A stretch of 64,000 nucleotides of DNA from Druceiella hillmani (Eukaryota > Arthropoda > Insecta > Lepidoptera > Hepialidae), in contig JAYKKI010000006.1 in NCBI GenBank assembly GCA_039881145.1, forward strand, positions 16,253,501-16,317,500, written 5' to 3'. Below are positions 1 to 13,165 of the stretch, piece after piece. Made by a program: the position numbers and the translations under genes. Numbering within the stretch: position 1 is the first letter of the stretch; each line of letters begins with the position of its first letter. The notes below the pieces were generated by a model. The model did no database searches. It was not told the origin of the DNA and saw nothing but the letters and a program-made list of their open reading frames with translations.

Positions 1-2040
1 AGATCAAGATTAAATAAACTACTTATTATCGCCAGAAATGTTACCCTAACTAACATAAATGCAAAAGTGTGTTTGTTTGTCCTTCTTTTACGTCGCAATG
101 GGATCGGCGTAAGTTGTACAGATGTAATTAATGGACTGAGAAATGAAATAACCTACTTAATATTACTGGAAATCTCATCCTAACTCATATTATAAATACC
201 AAATTGTTTTTGTTTTTTTTTATTTCATTTTTCATAGATAGTTGGCGAGCATAGAAATGACATAGGCTACTTTTACCCACGATGGATTGGAGGAGATATA
301 TGCGTTTAGGGTGAGAGGTTATTTGTGTGTGCAATTCAATGTTTCCATTTATCTTATTGCAAACGAATGTTTCTATTTATCTCCCAAATCCTACATATAG
401 TGATTATATACGCAATAGGTAAAACATTCTATATGTATATAAAATTGAATTATATATATAACATATATATATAAAATTGAATTTGATAACGGAAATTCAA
501 ACGTTACACAAAATTCTCCAATGACATTTTCCAAATCCCACTTTTTGAAAAATAACATTTTACGTTTTTCAGTATCGAGCAATTAAGGTGTTTTAATTTG
601 GGTAAAAAATTGTTTAATTGGACAACACCAATAAAAATTGAGCGCTTCTGTTAATAATCTTCTATATTTTAAAAGGTTCATAGTTAATTGAAAACAAAAT
701 TAAGTAATAGTTTTTACGTATGAAAAGTAAGCACCATTTGTTTCTTTTGCAGTCCAGTTTGAGCTGTGTCTTAAATTGCACTAACAGCCGTATTTTGCTA
801 CGCATTTTATGCATAGTTTTTTGGACACACTATCGTGTGTGTTCTCGCCTTCTGGAGTACTCATTATTCTAAGTACCCACCGCATTAAATATGTACTCAT
901 CACATAGGATCAACTTTTCATCACAGATAACAATATGATTCACTATCAATTTGTTATTACAGCAATTGGGTGTTTGACTAAATTTTTTTTTTATTAATCA
1001 TAATTTCTAGGTACAAGCTGATGAAGAGTGAAAATTTTTTTAATAATCTTAAAAATTTACCGAATTATGATAGTTTCAATTTAACCTTTAGAGAAGGACG
1101 GCATATTTATAGTAACAAATTTTTTTTTTACATATGTCAATGTTGAATAAAACAACTCTTTCTGATATAGTGATAATATCGTGTATTACACTACATTTTA
1201 TTAATGTTTAATTAGAACGGCCACTTACTCCCTTTTCACTTTTATTTACTACATCATTATAAAATAAGAAGTAACACGTATCTTGTGTTTTTAATAAATC
1301 TCTTCTTTTATTTTTGACAAATTGAAGAAGGATATTGCATATTTTAGAATTTTAATTATTTAATTATATTAAACCCGTAATTAGGGTCCTATTACATAAT
1401 TATATAATTGAGAAATTACTGATTGATTGATTTTGAAATTTCTAGACTGATTTTATACTTTTTATAAATGCGTAACACAAAAATACAAATATCTAATAAA
1501 AATAAAATATTGAGCTAGTAACAATTTACATTATATTACATACTAAAAACGTGTGAAATTATATACGTATGTAGGTGGTAATATAACATCTTTGGAAATA
1601 GCTGTCTCCACTAACTAGCTGTATTACGGTAATCTCTCTAAATTGTTATAGACTCAGACAGTTCACAAGAATTAGTTCTTTTAAATAAAGAATAGAATTC
1701 AATATTGTCTAATGATCTAGCTTAAGGAATCTCTTGCAAATTGGAAGTCCGTGAGTACTGCTTTCAAAATTAAAAGAAATCTTTATTCATCGCTCGATTG
1801 TCATTCATCCAATTCCCATTGACTCAATCAACCTGCTCTAGTCCAGTTAAAGATTTTCTTTTCGTATGTGTTGTGATTTGAGATTGTTAAATTGTTGGAC
1901 ATTGTGGAATTATAAATAATTTATAAATTGATAAACTACATATTCAACTTTTTGTTTGAATCTTAAATTACTTACGTTCAATTTTGCTTTTGATCCTAAA
2001 TACACATGTGACACAACTGTGTGAGTGTTTAAACTTATTT
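1..2040. other. AT-rich non-coding DNA, no gene recognised
   Basis: No coding region can be supported here. It could be part of a long intron of the MAPK15-like gene, whose missing 3' exons must lie at lower coordinates. About 60-300 holds a slightly more GC-rich block that resembles decayed transposon sequence. The segment near 395-500 (starting with tgattatatacgcaataggt) recurs in diverged form near 10212-10285, so it is a dispersed repeat. Family not identified. Confidence 0.5.
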
Positions 2041-2150
2041 TGTACCTACTAACTAAATTAATAAATAGCAATTTTACAAGTACCAACTAACTAACTAGCA
2101 ATTCTAAAGTACCAACTAACTAACTAGCATTTCTACAAGTACCAACCAAA
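2041..2150. repeat. short minisatellite, about four units of 29 bp
   Basis: Imperfect tandem units of 28-30 bp share the core agtaccaactaactaactag. The middle two units are nearly identical; the outer two are diverged. Confidence 0.75.
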
Positions 2151-2410
2151 CAAATCATTAAATTTATACCTAAAGAAGTTACATTTGTTTGAGTGTAGGT
2201 ATAAAGTGACATAGGGGACACTTTTTTATACTTTTGTATTAAGTTTTGAGAATGTCATAAGTGTTATAAGATTGATTTCAATAAAACCAATTTTTGTTTT
2301 ATCGATATATATATTAATTAAATTAATTTTGACAAATATTATCTGTGTTCCTTTAATATAGTCAGTGTAACATTTTTAAGCATTTCAATTAACTTAATTT
2401 TAATAATTTT

Positions 2411-4305
2411 TTGTTTGATTATTATTACAGAGCATCAGCGAAGAAAACCATATACAAGGAGTATTTTAAGAAACACATGCGATCTTCAATTTATAATTTA
2501 AGAGAAAGTAATGGACAAAATGTAAAAATGCAAACATTGCAAAAACTACTAAAAACTCCTGATGTTTCAACTGGAGTTTTACATACCCACATGCTTGCTA
2601 TGCATATTAATGAAATGCCAGAGCAAGGTCCTGCAAGAGCCAATACTTCAACTACTGCTAAAATGTTCAGGATCAAGTAAGAAACACTAGAAATTAACCT
2701 CGAACAAAGAAAACTAAACTTATAGATTACTATACAAGTGTGCTATCTATGGAAATTCATATGACCAGAATGGCAGCACTAGATGTCTATTTGAACAGTT
2801 TAGTTATGATTTGCCAAATTTTCCTACAGTTATCACCAAGATAGTTCTGGAATAGCACCAAGATAGTTCTAGAATAGACTGATCAAACAAAAAACATATT
2901 TATTAAAAAATTTAAAGAAATGACATTCCAAAATCAAAGATTCCCTATACTACTTTTGACGAATGGACCTACACCCAAAATAGAAGGTATTTAAATATAA
3001 ACATTTCCAATAAAAACTTAAACCAAAGCAAGTACAAACATTTGGAGTTATTGAGGATAAAATGTTCAATAACAGCCAATACGGCTACTCAATTGTTAGA
3101 ACAGCATTTGAGCGCGTTTGAGTTCAATCTCAACGATATAATTTCTTTCACAACAGATGGAGCTAATGTAATGGTTAAAATGAGTAAGAATTTTGATGGC
3201 CACCATCAACTATATTATGCCCATGTAACACAAGTTGCAGTGATTAATATATTGTATGAAACTAAGAAAACTTCAGGTAGGCAGACTGAATCTAAACTTA
3301 AAGTACTGATGCTGAAGAAAAAATTAAAAAATTGATAATTTTTTTATAGATGAACCTAAATTTCCAGAGTCAGACTTTAAGAGGTGTCAAATCTTTCCAT
3401 AAATCGCCCTTGAAAAATGACATTAAACGAGTGCAGTAAAAACTGGATCTGATATTAGATTGTAAAACTAAACAGAGTAGCTAGTCAGATATGGTTGACT
3501 GATTTCTTAAATTAAAAACATGCGATATGAAGTCGTTACTAGATTTGAAATCTAATGTGTAATTTACAGATAAAGAAATTGAAAACAATCTTCATAGATT
3601 GAAAAACCACCGTTAATGTTTTTATGTCGCCTTGATTCAAGTTTATTAAAAGTGGATGCTGCACTAGGTGTTTAAGCTTAATAAATTAGATCTTGAATCA
3701 AATGAGATCGGCGAACAACTTGCTTTATCTCTCAGAAAGAGAATAAAAGAAAGATGAAAAATTGCATCTGGTGTTTCACAATATTTGCATAACATAGAAG
3801 AATTTTTCACAACCAGTTTTTCACATCCATTCAGACGAAGCATTTATTGTACAATTATTACAAAGATTGAAATTTAAACAAACACAATAGAGTTCACAAC
3901 AACATCTGCCACAACCCCAAATGGAAGCTATAAACTACAAGTAATGATAATGGGGATGAGATGTTAACCATCGCACAAAAGTTGGAAAAAGAGATACAAA
4001 AACTACGATGGGAAACAAAGATTCTTCTAGGGAAAACATAGATCAAGAATCTATTATTCGAGTTGAAGTGCTGCTTATATTGATTTTGATATCTATATAT
4101 TGATAGTGCTGCTGGCTGTGGACGCGAAGTATATCTAATAGCTGCGTACAATTATTTATTGTCTATACCAACTAGAAGTGTTGAAACTAAACGAGGCTTT
4201 CCTTCTACAGGCAGTTTTTGCAAAAAAGTGATAGGTTCCTTACCTGATAAAATATTGAATGCCTTATCATTTATCCAATTACATTTTCAGGAGCAAAAAA
4301 ATTGA
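2411..4305 (+). pseudogene. decayed hAT transposase (ZBED-like)
   Basis: Fragments of one hAT-superfamily transposase occur in order on the plus strand. A BED-type zinc finger region lies at about 2510-2620; its CxxC pair is disrupted by a one-base shift, and a histidine-rich half (LHTHMLAMH) follows. The RNase-H-like core is at 3042-3260, with SFTTDGANVMVKM and a YAHVTQVAV block. The C-terminal dimerisation region is at about 4100-4305 (PTRSVETKRGFPSTG, then LSFIQLHF). Many stops and frameshifts separate the pieces, so it cannot encode an active enzyme. In hAT elements this protein cuts and rejoins DNA through a DDE core and dimerises through the tail. The relic lies downstream of, and opposite to, the kinase exons, possibly inside that gene's next intron. 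Terminal repeats were not found. Confidence 0.75.
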
Positions 4306-4420
4306 AATAATATATGATAGCCCATTTGTTTTTTTATTATAATCTATTTTTGCTGGTTTCATAAGTATTACTTGTTTCTTTAATAAAAATAATAATATAC
4401 CTAAACATTATAATCTGATA

Positions 4421-4716
4421 TTGAATACATTTGGCGTTAATTTTGTAGAAATTCATTATTCACAGTTAAATGAAACTACGTGATGCAGTATTATTTCTAC
4501 TTTCTTTAAGTTCTTTATCACGACCTAGGTTTCGTTGTATTACATCTTCAGGTGGGCTATTAACAAAGATCAAAGGAAAGGTGGGCTATTAGAATCTTTA
4601 CTAATAGCCCACCTGAAGATGTTGTAATACAACGAAACCTAGGTCGTAGTAAAGAACTTAAAGAAAGTAGAAATAATACTACATCACGTAGTTTCATTTA
4701 ATTGTGAATTATAATC
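4421..4716. mobile_element. foldback (palindromic) element, copy 1
   Basis: Two inverted arms of about 105 bp (about 4455-4562 and 4602-4712) flank a spacer of about 40 bp. Each arm contains the blocks gaaactacgtgatg, tctactttctttaag, cgacctaggtttcgttg and ttcaggtgggcta, in mirror order. A unique left extension beginning ttgaatacatttggcg is shared with copy 2 at 34884, so the unit is longer than the palindrome. The spacer repeats the gtgggctatta motif. No coding capacity. Copies also occur at 34884-35138 and 56782-56996. Confidence 0.85.
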
Positions 4717-5333
4717 CGAATTTTATTGATTTGCTTCTTAAAAGTAGAAATAATTTTTTTTAATAACACCAAGTCAGTTACGTAATTACATAATTTTAAG
4801 TGGTGTGGAATTGATACGACTCTTTTTTTTGTATTCATGCATTACTTTTTGTGCTTCTTTATTTTGTTTACTTTTGAAATAAATAAATCATAATTGTTTT
4901 TCACTGCCTCGTCCACAATCTATACTAGATCCGTCTTTGCTATAACCTTCAATTGTCAATATAAAACATAATCTTCAGATACTCATGTGACTTGATTTCA
5001 AAACACCACAAGAGAAGCTATTGATTTGATGTTTAGTCCTAAATTTCTTTGACATTGTACGTATTGTTCAATATTATGAACGGAACAGGAGTTTTAAGAA
5101 ATTATATAAAATGTTATTTAATTTATCCGTAACAGGAAATATGACAAAATTTAAACAGAAATAAATACTAAAAATAATAATATTGACTGATTTTTAAAAC
5201 AGTCTTAAAACAACTTTTTATCCCTTTTGATAGGCAAATATATGATTTGACACGAAGGCAATAATGTGAAAATTGACAACTTTGTAGGTAAAAATTTATA
5301 TAGAATATTGGGAATATTCCAAACATAACATAC

Positions 5334-6040
5334 CTGCATGCACTATCAATGAGAACATTGCTGGGCTTCTGGTCCCTATGTATGACATTACCAGAGTGTA
5401 TATATTTAGTTGCCTTCAACATTTGATACATGATGTATCTTTTGTGCACATCTTTCAATATGTTGCCTCGTTTTATGACATTGTGGAGATCTGTCTCCAT
5501 GTATTCAAAACCAAGATATATATCCTTATTGTTTGAAGCCCTGAAAGAAAAGTTGGTATTGTGCAACTCTGACTCGTTATTCATCATTACTTTGCAGTCA
5601 TTAAAATCGAAGCATATAAATAGTTACCATTTGTTTGTTGTCACCAGTAAGTGTATGTTAAACATAAAAAATCATACTAATTATAGTGTTACAATATTAT
5701 ATTCTTATCATATTACGTACCTGTGGATGCTATGTAGTTTCACAATGTTAGGATGATTTCTAAATGATTGAAGAAATAATATTTCTCTAAAAGTTCTTTG
5801 GGCATCAGTTTGGTTTCGAAAGGCATCAAAGATTTTTTTAATAGCTACAACCTCTTTGCTTTTTCTGTCAATTGCTTTCCATACTATACCATAAGCCCCC
5901 TTTCCAAGTCTCTTCTTTATTTCAAATCTTCTCAATATATGTTCATCTATTTCAGACATATTTTTCTGTGTAGTCTTCTTTTGTACTTGCCCTTCTTTCT
6001 TTTTCCCGTCTCCATCTTTCCTTGCTACTTGGCTGGTCAT
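5334..6040 (-). CDS. MAPK15: MAPK15/ERK7-type protein kinase, 5' exons only
   Basis: Two exons on the minus strand, 6040-5721 and 5540-5334, join in phase (AG|G) across a GT-AG intron; donors read CAG|gtacgt and CAG|gtatgt. The product covers the kinase N-lobe and the start of the C-lobe: glycine-rich loop [15 protein letters not shown]-binding lysine in VAIKK, the family signature [18 protein letters not shown], and the catalytic loop HRDQKPSN. The Q where most MAPKs have L is, as I recall, shared with vertebrate MAPK15. The DFG motif and TEY activation loop belong to the next exon, which I could not find between 1 and 5333, so the gene either has a long intron or is truncated. The first Met (6040) gives a Lys/Gln-rich extension; Met28 (5959) would match the usual family start. 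ERK7/MAPK15 is an atypical, autophosphorylating MAPK linked to cilia, secretion and stress. Confidence 0.85.
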
Positions 6041-6321
6041 AATTTTACCGTTGTATATTCTGATATAATATCAAAATCTTATTTTTTTCCCTTTTGTACC
6101 GAAAACAAATAATAAGATATTATGCAATATATATTTGATAATCGTATATAATTTTTAATCTTATAGGTGAGGTGATACAATATTTTATGGGTGAGGTGAT
6201 ATGTTACGCAAAGCGACTTTATAAGTACCTATAAAAGTTACTATTTCAATTAGGTATATTATGACTCTTTTAAAAATTCCTAGTTCTCTCACCACTTTAC
6301 ACTTAGATTTTAAGAAATTAC

Positions 6322-6322
<1 letters not shown>

Positions 6323-6371
<49 letters not shown>
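6323..6371. repeat. (TA)n microsatellite
   Basis: Uninterrupted TA dinucleotide tract of about 49 bp. Confidence 0.95.
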
Positions 6372-6373
<2 letters not shown>

Positions 6374-8559
6374 ACATATGTATGTATATGTTCAGGTTAG
6401 GTTGCAAAAAATAGACAAAATCATCTTCCTGAGGTTATGAATTGTACCAAAAATTATATGTCACTATACCAAATTATTATGAAAAATTATTACTTTCTAG
6501 AGTAAAGGTGGAGATTTTATTTACATGTAAAATATGTTATTGAAAATCAGTTCATAACTTTTTTACAACGAATTTTTTTTAAACTGAAAAATTTAATATT
6601 TTAAAGAATTTAAAAAAAAATTATAATTCCCCGAGTCCTAGATTTAGTATCTTACAAATATTTATTAACATCTTTTTACAAATACGTTATAATCATGTTT
6701 TGAATATATAAAAAATATGCCAAAATGTTTTTATAATGGCATATACATAGCATATTATGCGCTATTATAAAATCATTCAACAAGTTTAAACATGTCAAAC
6801 TTTGTAAATCTTAAAAAAATTACCTGCTACAATCATCGAAACACAGTTAAGTTACAATTTAAAATTACACCAGGACAATTAGAAATGTTCATTGTAAAAC
6901 AAATAATTGGTCAAAATATGTCTGTAAATGACACACTTGCGTAGGTCACCTCAATAAACACAGGTAGCAACGTAAAATAAATCGATTTAAATTAATTGAT
7001 CCCGCGACCTAAGGTACAAGGGTGAAAGAACTTTTAGAGCACTGACATAGCTTTATTTCTTTTTATAATTAAATTATAGAGTCAATAAAGTTGAAATACT
7101 CACTTGGATAGATTTAATAGTAATTTTTTTCATTATAGATATACGAGTTCAATAAATATTTAAAAAACAGACACAAAAAATATAAAATAGACACAACATT
7201 CAAATTTCGTGTCGTGCTTACAGTCATTTGTTTACCGCGCGTCTGTCTCACTAAACCGTTGCCATGGTAGCAACTTACATGGGGAAATCGTATTTATCTA
7301 TGGTAATAATAGTAAATAGATATTAGATCCCTATTACATTATCGCAATATAAGTCAAATATTTTTAACTTTAATATACGTATGTATTACTTTCTATGTTA
7401 TTTCACTAAATAAAAGTTCCAATAATATTTTTGTATTTCTTCAAATGCGATCATTTCTTTATGCAGCAACACTGAATACAGACATTTCTGGCAAGTATTC
7501 AGTAAACAGTTCTCATTCGCGGGACATACGTCAGTCATTCAGCCAATATGCCGCGAAAATGGAAATTGTGAATACGTTCTAGGTCTATGAAAAGAAATAC
7601 AAATTTTGTCAAAACATATTTTTAGTTCTAGGTTATTCAGGTTTTTAGGTATTAAAAATTTAATAAAAATGTAAATAATACTAAAAAATATATGCCTAGC
7701 CCAGACCCAGATTAAACCCAAAAAACTGTGTGCAAAATTTGTGCAAGATTGTGTGCAAAGCATACAACTCAGTGTCAGTTCAAGTCATCTGCTTATAGGA
7801 CATGGTATCAAATGAAACACAATATTCATAAGTATTACTGAAAAAAGTATCGTAAAGATGAAAATGTCAAAGTAAAGATTCTTAACGCAAAGATTAAAAA
7901 AATCGGATGTTTTGATACTTTCCCGAATTTTCTATTATATAGTTTTTTACGAGATATATTCTACAACAAATATGGGTTATATTTGTTTCTTTTTCGTTGA
8001 TGGCGTTCTATCAATTTCTACAAAAAAACAAAAAACTAAAAAAATTCTACAACATTTATTATGCTCACAAAAGGTGGACAAGTTTTTTATGATAGATGAA
8101 TAAGTTTTTTAGAACCACCACCTTTGATAATATCAAACATTCTATTGATTTTACAAATAAAATTTAATAGTCATTTGCACAGTATGGAATAAACTTTTTT
8201 CCGTCAGAATTAGAAGAAGATTTGAAACCTAAAAAAGTTTTGAAATAAATTCTGCATCTCATTTTATTATTACAAAATTCCACCAAAGTCCGCTTATGGT
8301 AGGCACCACTCTCTTTCTTAAACTGGAGAAAACTTATACACTCAGAGCACAACTTACTTTGTTGAACGACAAGCAGTAGTCAGAGCCCCGCACTGACTGT
8401 TGCTGGATTGGAGAATTCGACGTTCCCTGTTTACTATGAAGTCAGGAGAGAGCTCGCTGGGTCGATTACCAATGAATGTTCCTCGTCGGTGTGACTTAAT
8501 TTCTTATTAATTAATTTGATATCATAAACATATTTTAATATATATTTCAATACAGATTG

Positions 8560-8561
<2 letters not shown>

Positions 8562-8637
<76 letters not shown>
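8562..8637. repeat. (TA)n microsatellite
   Basis: TA tract of about 75 bp with a single C interruption near its right end. Confidence 0.95.
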
Positions 8638-10299
8638 TTAACTATGTTTATAATATTAAATTAATTAATAAAGAAACCGATGAATTGATCAAACTGATGA
8701 ACTCATGATTTTGCAGTGTCGTATTGTGCTACCACCGTTTTTAACGTCAGGGGTTATGAACCAATAGCCGCCTGATCGTCGCGTTGGTTACTGCGGTCAC
8801 CCGGAACAACTTCACAGAAAGACGCAAGCCAAGAAAGTCGCAGCCATCGGTTAGTTACAAGAAGTATCATTAAAAAGTTTTTAGAATATCAAAACTGGAA
8901 CCAATTATCAAGTTTGTAATTTTTTAAATGTTTTCCAAGATTGTCCCCGTGGCATTATATATCGTTTCATTGGATGGAACCACTAATAGAAGCAGTCGGT
9001 TTCTCTTCCTCGGACGTCTCTTTCAAGTTCTCTTCGACCGCTTCAGTGATGTCCGGGAATGATATTCCTCACAGTTTATCTTTTATTTTTTTTAATAAGT
9101 AGTAAAATGCATAGTGCTAGGTGGGGTCTCTGCGATGAATGAGCCATAATTGCTATACCCCACGTAGTCAAATATTCGGTCGATAGTCTAAAAGAAGCGT
9201 TGTCTTGAAGAAAGGGGTCGCCGTCTTGCAGGCCCGTTGTCGTAATGAAGGAGATTTTAATTACGAGGGCGTTGCTCTTAAACTTTTTACAAAACGAAAG
9301 GAAACTAGTTTCGGAAGACTTGTATACCAGTGTATCTAACAGGCGTATCTAGTCCATTTTAGACATATTTTACCTTTGCTATATTTATTAAGCTAATACC
9401 TAAAACCAGGATAATACAAGATTTTTAAATTGTTGGTATACCACTGACTGAATCATTAATCATAAATTACCACTGACTGGTAATTTTTTTTCTTATTTGC
9501 CAGAAATATTGATGTTATCCTCAATCATTGCCGTTGAGGGCACGTGTCACGCGGATCATCACTGAAATTAATACGGCCCGCTTGATCTCTTTATACTATA
9601 ATCTGACTAATCCCAGTTATAAAATTAGCGCGTGATGGAGCTTCATCACAAAATTCCAATCGAAATCAGTTGTTTATTGTTGATGGAGATCACAATGAAA
9701 GTCATAAAAATTTAGAATACAGGATAATCCGGAAGGTGCACATGCACAAATCTCTTCGCGGCCGCCTGAAGCCATAAATCTTCTCCCCCTCTATCACGCT
9801 CCCTCTACTAGAACCCCGCCCTACGCGTACAGTGTTACCGGCAAAATAATTTTACCCACTAACTCCGGGAAATCGTACGTACGAGTGTGTGTGTACATAT
9901 TAACTTAAGAAATTATTATGGTACTTTGTCAATAATTTTTTTTGTTAATAAAAAAAGAAAACAACAAGTTTAGTGTCTTAAAATAAAAAGAGAGGTTAAA
10001 AAGCCCCCTATAACAATTTTAAAATCGGTCCCGTACTAAAGCAATTCAAAAAGGGAAGAAAAAATTATTTCAATTAATTAACGTTCAATGCCGTAATAAA
10101 ATTTCTACTTATTTTATACAATTTCAGTTCACATTTTCAGGAAACTGAAGACGGTGAAAATGAATGAATGTAACATTTGTGTCTTTCGCGCTTCTTTGTT
10201 CTATGTACAATGTACAATGATTATATATGCAATAGGTAAAATATTCTAAAATTGAGTATGACAACGGAAATATCCAAAAATTACCAGTGAGTTTTGATT

Positions 10300-10810
10300 T
10301 GTGTTGAGTCGGGTGGGATTGGATTGGATTTTCCTTGAGTCGGGTAAGGATAACTTTAGATTGAGTTGGGTTTGCTTTAGATTTAATTATGTTTGGCTAG
10401 ATTATGCGGGATTAGGTTTGGTTTGAGTTTGGTTTGCTTTGGTTTGATTTGGGTTGTATTGATTTTGCTATGGTCTGTGTTGGGTTTACTTTGGGTTTAG
10501 TAAGTTTGGGTTGGTTTTAGTTATTTTTAGGTGAATTGGATTATACTGGGTTGGTAGGTTAGGTTTGCTTTGTATTGTGTTATTGGGTTTGCTCTGGTTG
10601 GGTTCGTTTGGATTGGGTTGAGTTGGGTTCTGTTAGGTTGGAATTATTTTGGATTTGTTTAGATTGTTTTGGTTGAATTGGATTTGCTCTGGGTTGGGTT
10701 TGGATTAGGTTATGTTATGTTGGGTTAGGTTGAGGTGGGTTTAGTTGGATTGGGTTGGATTTTGTTGAGTTTACTCTGGATTAGTTTGATCTATGTTGGA
10801 TTTGCTTTGT
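10300..10810 (+). repeat. G/T-skewed degenerate simple repeat
   Basis: About 500 bp in which the plus strand is almost entirely G and T with few A and very few C. It is built from variants of TTGGGT, TTTGGTT, GGATT and TTAGGTT. No fixed period is visible. Short stretches such as gggttaggttgaggtggg resemble degenerate insect telomere (TTAGG) repeats, and runs of GGG could form G-quadruplexes. Confidence 0.7.
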
Positions 10811-11540
10811 TAAGCACAAAGTTGGGCAAACCGACTAAGATGAAATAAAAAAAATTAGATTACTTTAAGTTAACTCATATTAAAAAAAACATATCTTAAT
10901 ATGTTCAGTAATTTTTTGTAATTTATTTTGATGTAAAAATTATATTGTTGTGCTCTGTTACTAATATTATGTCCCCCTAAATCATTTTTTCTTAAATAAC
11001 TTCAATGTACTACTATTGTTTTTATCCCATACTAAATAAAAATCTTTTAAAACACATTTTAAAGTATTCACGTATTTAAAATGTGTTTTTTGTTGTCAAT
11101 ATCGTCATTTTCGATGTATGTTGATGTCCGCAGGTGATTAGCTACATCTGTTCGCCGACGTCCAGTTAGTTGATTCTTACCAACCGACTTTAATTTAGTG
11201 TATCCTAATTTAATAAGTATTGTTATTTATTTCTATGCAATATTTTTACAAGTAAAAAAAATAACTTAAAACCTAGTTTATTTTTGCACGACACTATCTA
11301 GTCTCGAAAATTAATAGTTTTAATATTAAAAATTAACTGAAATTATAATTTTTGACGTTAAGATAAACGATTCTAACCTTTAATCCGAATTAATCAAGAA
11401 ACTGTTGTTTTATAATGCAAAACACAAAAAGTACATAATAAAACCTCATGGAAATTTCAATCCGAAGGATCCCGCCTCTTGTTTTTACTTGAATTAAAAA
11501 CTGCTCTAATAAATTTTTACTATGTGACGTTATTTAACAT
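10811..11540. other. AT-rich DNA, nothing recognised
   Basis: No open frame, repeat or element is supported. A short GC-richer patch at 11120-11180 has no identified function. Confidence 0.5.
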
Positions 11541-13165
11541 ACGCCACGTAAATATAGTAAAGGAAAGAAGACTACATAACTAAGTGGATGGAAATGCACT
11601 CTACATAAATGTGATAAAGGAAAGAAGACTCTACATAACTAAATGGATGGAAATGCACTCTACATAAATATGGTAAAGGAAAGAATACTCTACATAACTA
11701 AACGGATGAAATTGCACTCTACATAAATATGGTAAAGGAAAGAAGACTCTACATAACTAAGTGGATGGAAATGCACTCTACATAAATATGATAAAGGAAA
11801 GAAGACTCTACATAACTAAGTGGATGGAAATGCACTCTACATAAATATGGTAAAGGAAATAATACTCTACATAACTAAATGGATGGAATTGCACTCTACA
11901 TAAATATGGTAAAGGAAAGAAGACTCTACATAACTAAATGGATGGAATTGCACTCTACATAAATATGGTAAAGGAAAGAAGACTCTACATAACTAAGTGG
12001 ATGGAAATGCACTCTACATAAATATGATAAAGGAAAGAAGACTCTACATAACTAAATGGAAGGAAACGCACTCTACATAAATATGGTGAAGGAACGAAGA
12101 CTCTACATAACTAAATGGATGCAATTGCACTCTACATAAATATGGTGAAGGAAAAAAGACTGACTCTACATAACTAAATGGATAGAAATGCACTCTACAT
12201 AAATATGGTGAAGGAACGAAGACTCTACATAACTAAATGGATGGAATTGCACTCTACATAAATATGGTGAAGGAAAGAAGACTCTAGACAACTAAATGGA
12301 TGGAAATGCACTCTACATAAATATGGTAAAAGAAAGAAGACTGTACATAACTAAATGGATGGAATTGCACTCTACATAAATATGGTAAAAGAAAGAAGAC
12401 TCTACATAACTAAATGGATGGAATTGCACTCTACATAAATGTGGTAAAGGAAAGAAGACTGTACATAACCAAATGGATGGAAATGCACTCTACATAAATA
12501 TGGCGAAGGAAAGAATACTCTACATAACTAAATGGATAGAATTGCACTCTACATAAATACGGTAAAAGAAAGAAGACTCTACATAACTAAATGGATGGAA
12601 TTGCACTCTACATAAATATGGTAAAGGAAAGAATACTCTACATAACTAAATGGATGAAATTGCATTCTACATAAATACGGTAAAGGAAAGAAGACTCTAC
12701 ATAACTAAATGGATGGAAATGCACTCTACATAAATATGGTAAAGGAAAGAATACTCTACATAACTAAATGGTTGAAATTGCACTCTACATAAATATGGTA
12801 AAAGAAAGAAGACTCTACATAACTAAATGGATGGAATTGCACTCTACATAAATATGGTAAAGGAAAGAAGACTGTACATAACCAAATGGATGGAAATGCA
12901 CTCTACATAAATATGGTGAAGGAAAGAATACTCTACATAACTAAATGGATAGAATTGCACTCTACATAAATACGGTAAAAGAAAGAAGACTCTACATAAC
13001 TAAATGGATGGAATTGCACTCTACATAAATATGGTAAAGGAAAGAATACTCTACATAACTAAATGGATGAAATTGCACTCTACATCAATACGGTAAAGGA
13101 AAGAAGACTCTACATAACTAAATGGATGGAATTGCACTCTACATAAATATGGTAAAGGAAAGAAG
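11541..13165. repeat. 59-bp minisatellite array, about 27 units
   Basis: Tandem units of 59 bp with core segments actctacataactaaatgga, tgcactctacataaatatgg and taaaggaaagaa. Variation is mostly single substitutions. In the right part a 413-bp block (seven units) is repeated: the diagnostic variant gtacataaccaaatgg occurs at 12461 and again at 12874, and downstream variants match in order. The array has no long open frame. Confidence 0.95.

Larger units (their letters stand above)
6041..10299. other. non-coding DNA with unidentified repeats
   Basis: No gene is supported. The region holds two (TA)n tracts, listed separately, and GC-richer islands around 8340-8500, 8700-9060 and 9500-9900 that look like transposon debris but match no family I can name. 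The MAPK15-like promoter must lie just above 6040, but no core element is convincing. Confidence 0.5.

Noticed and set aside
7539..8352. Several 60-75 codon open frames
   Set aside because: No recognisable domain, start context or homology; expected by chance in AT-rich DNA.
11541..13165. Regular 59-bp array as a CRISPR-like locus
   Set aside because: Units are contiguous tandem repeats without unique spacers, and the genome is eukaryotic.
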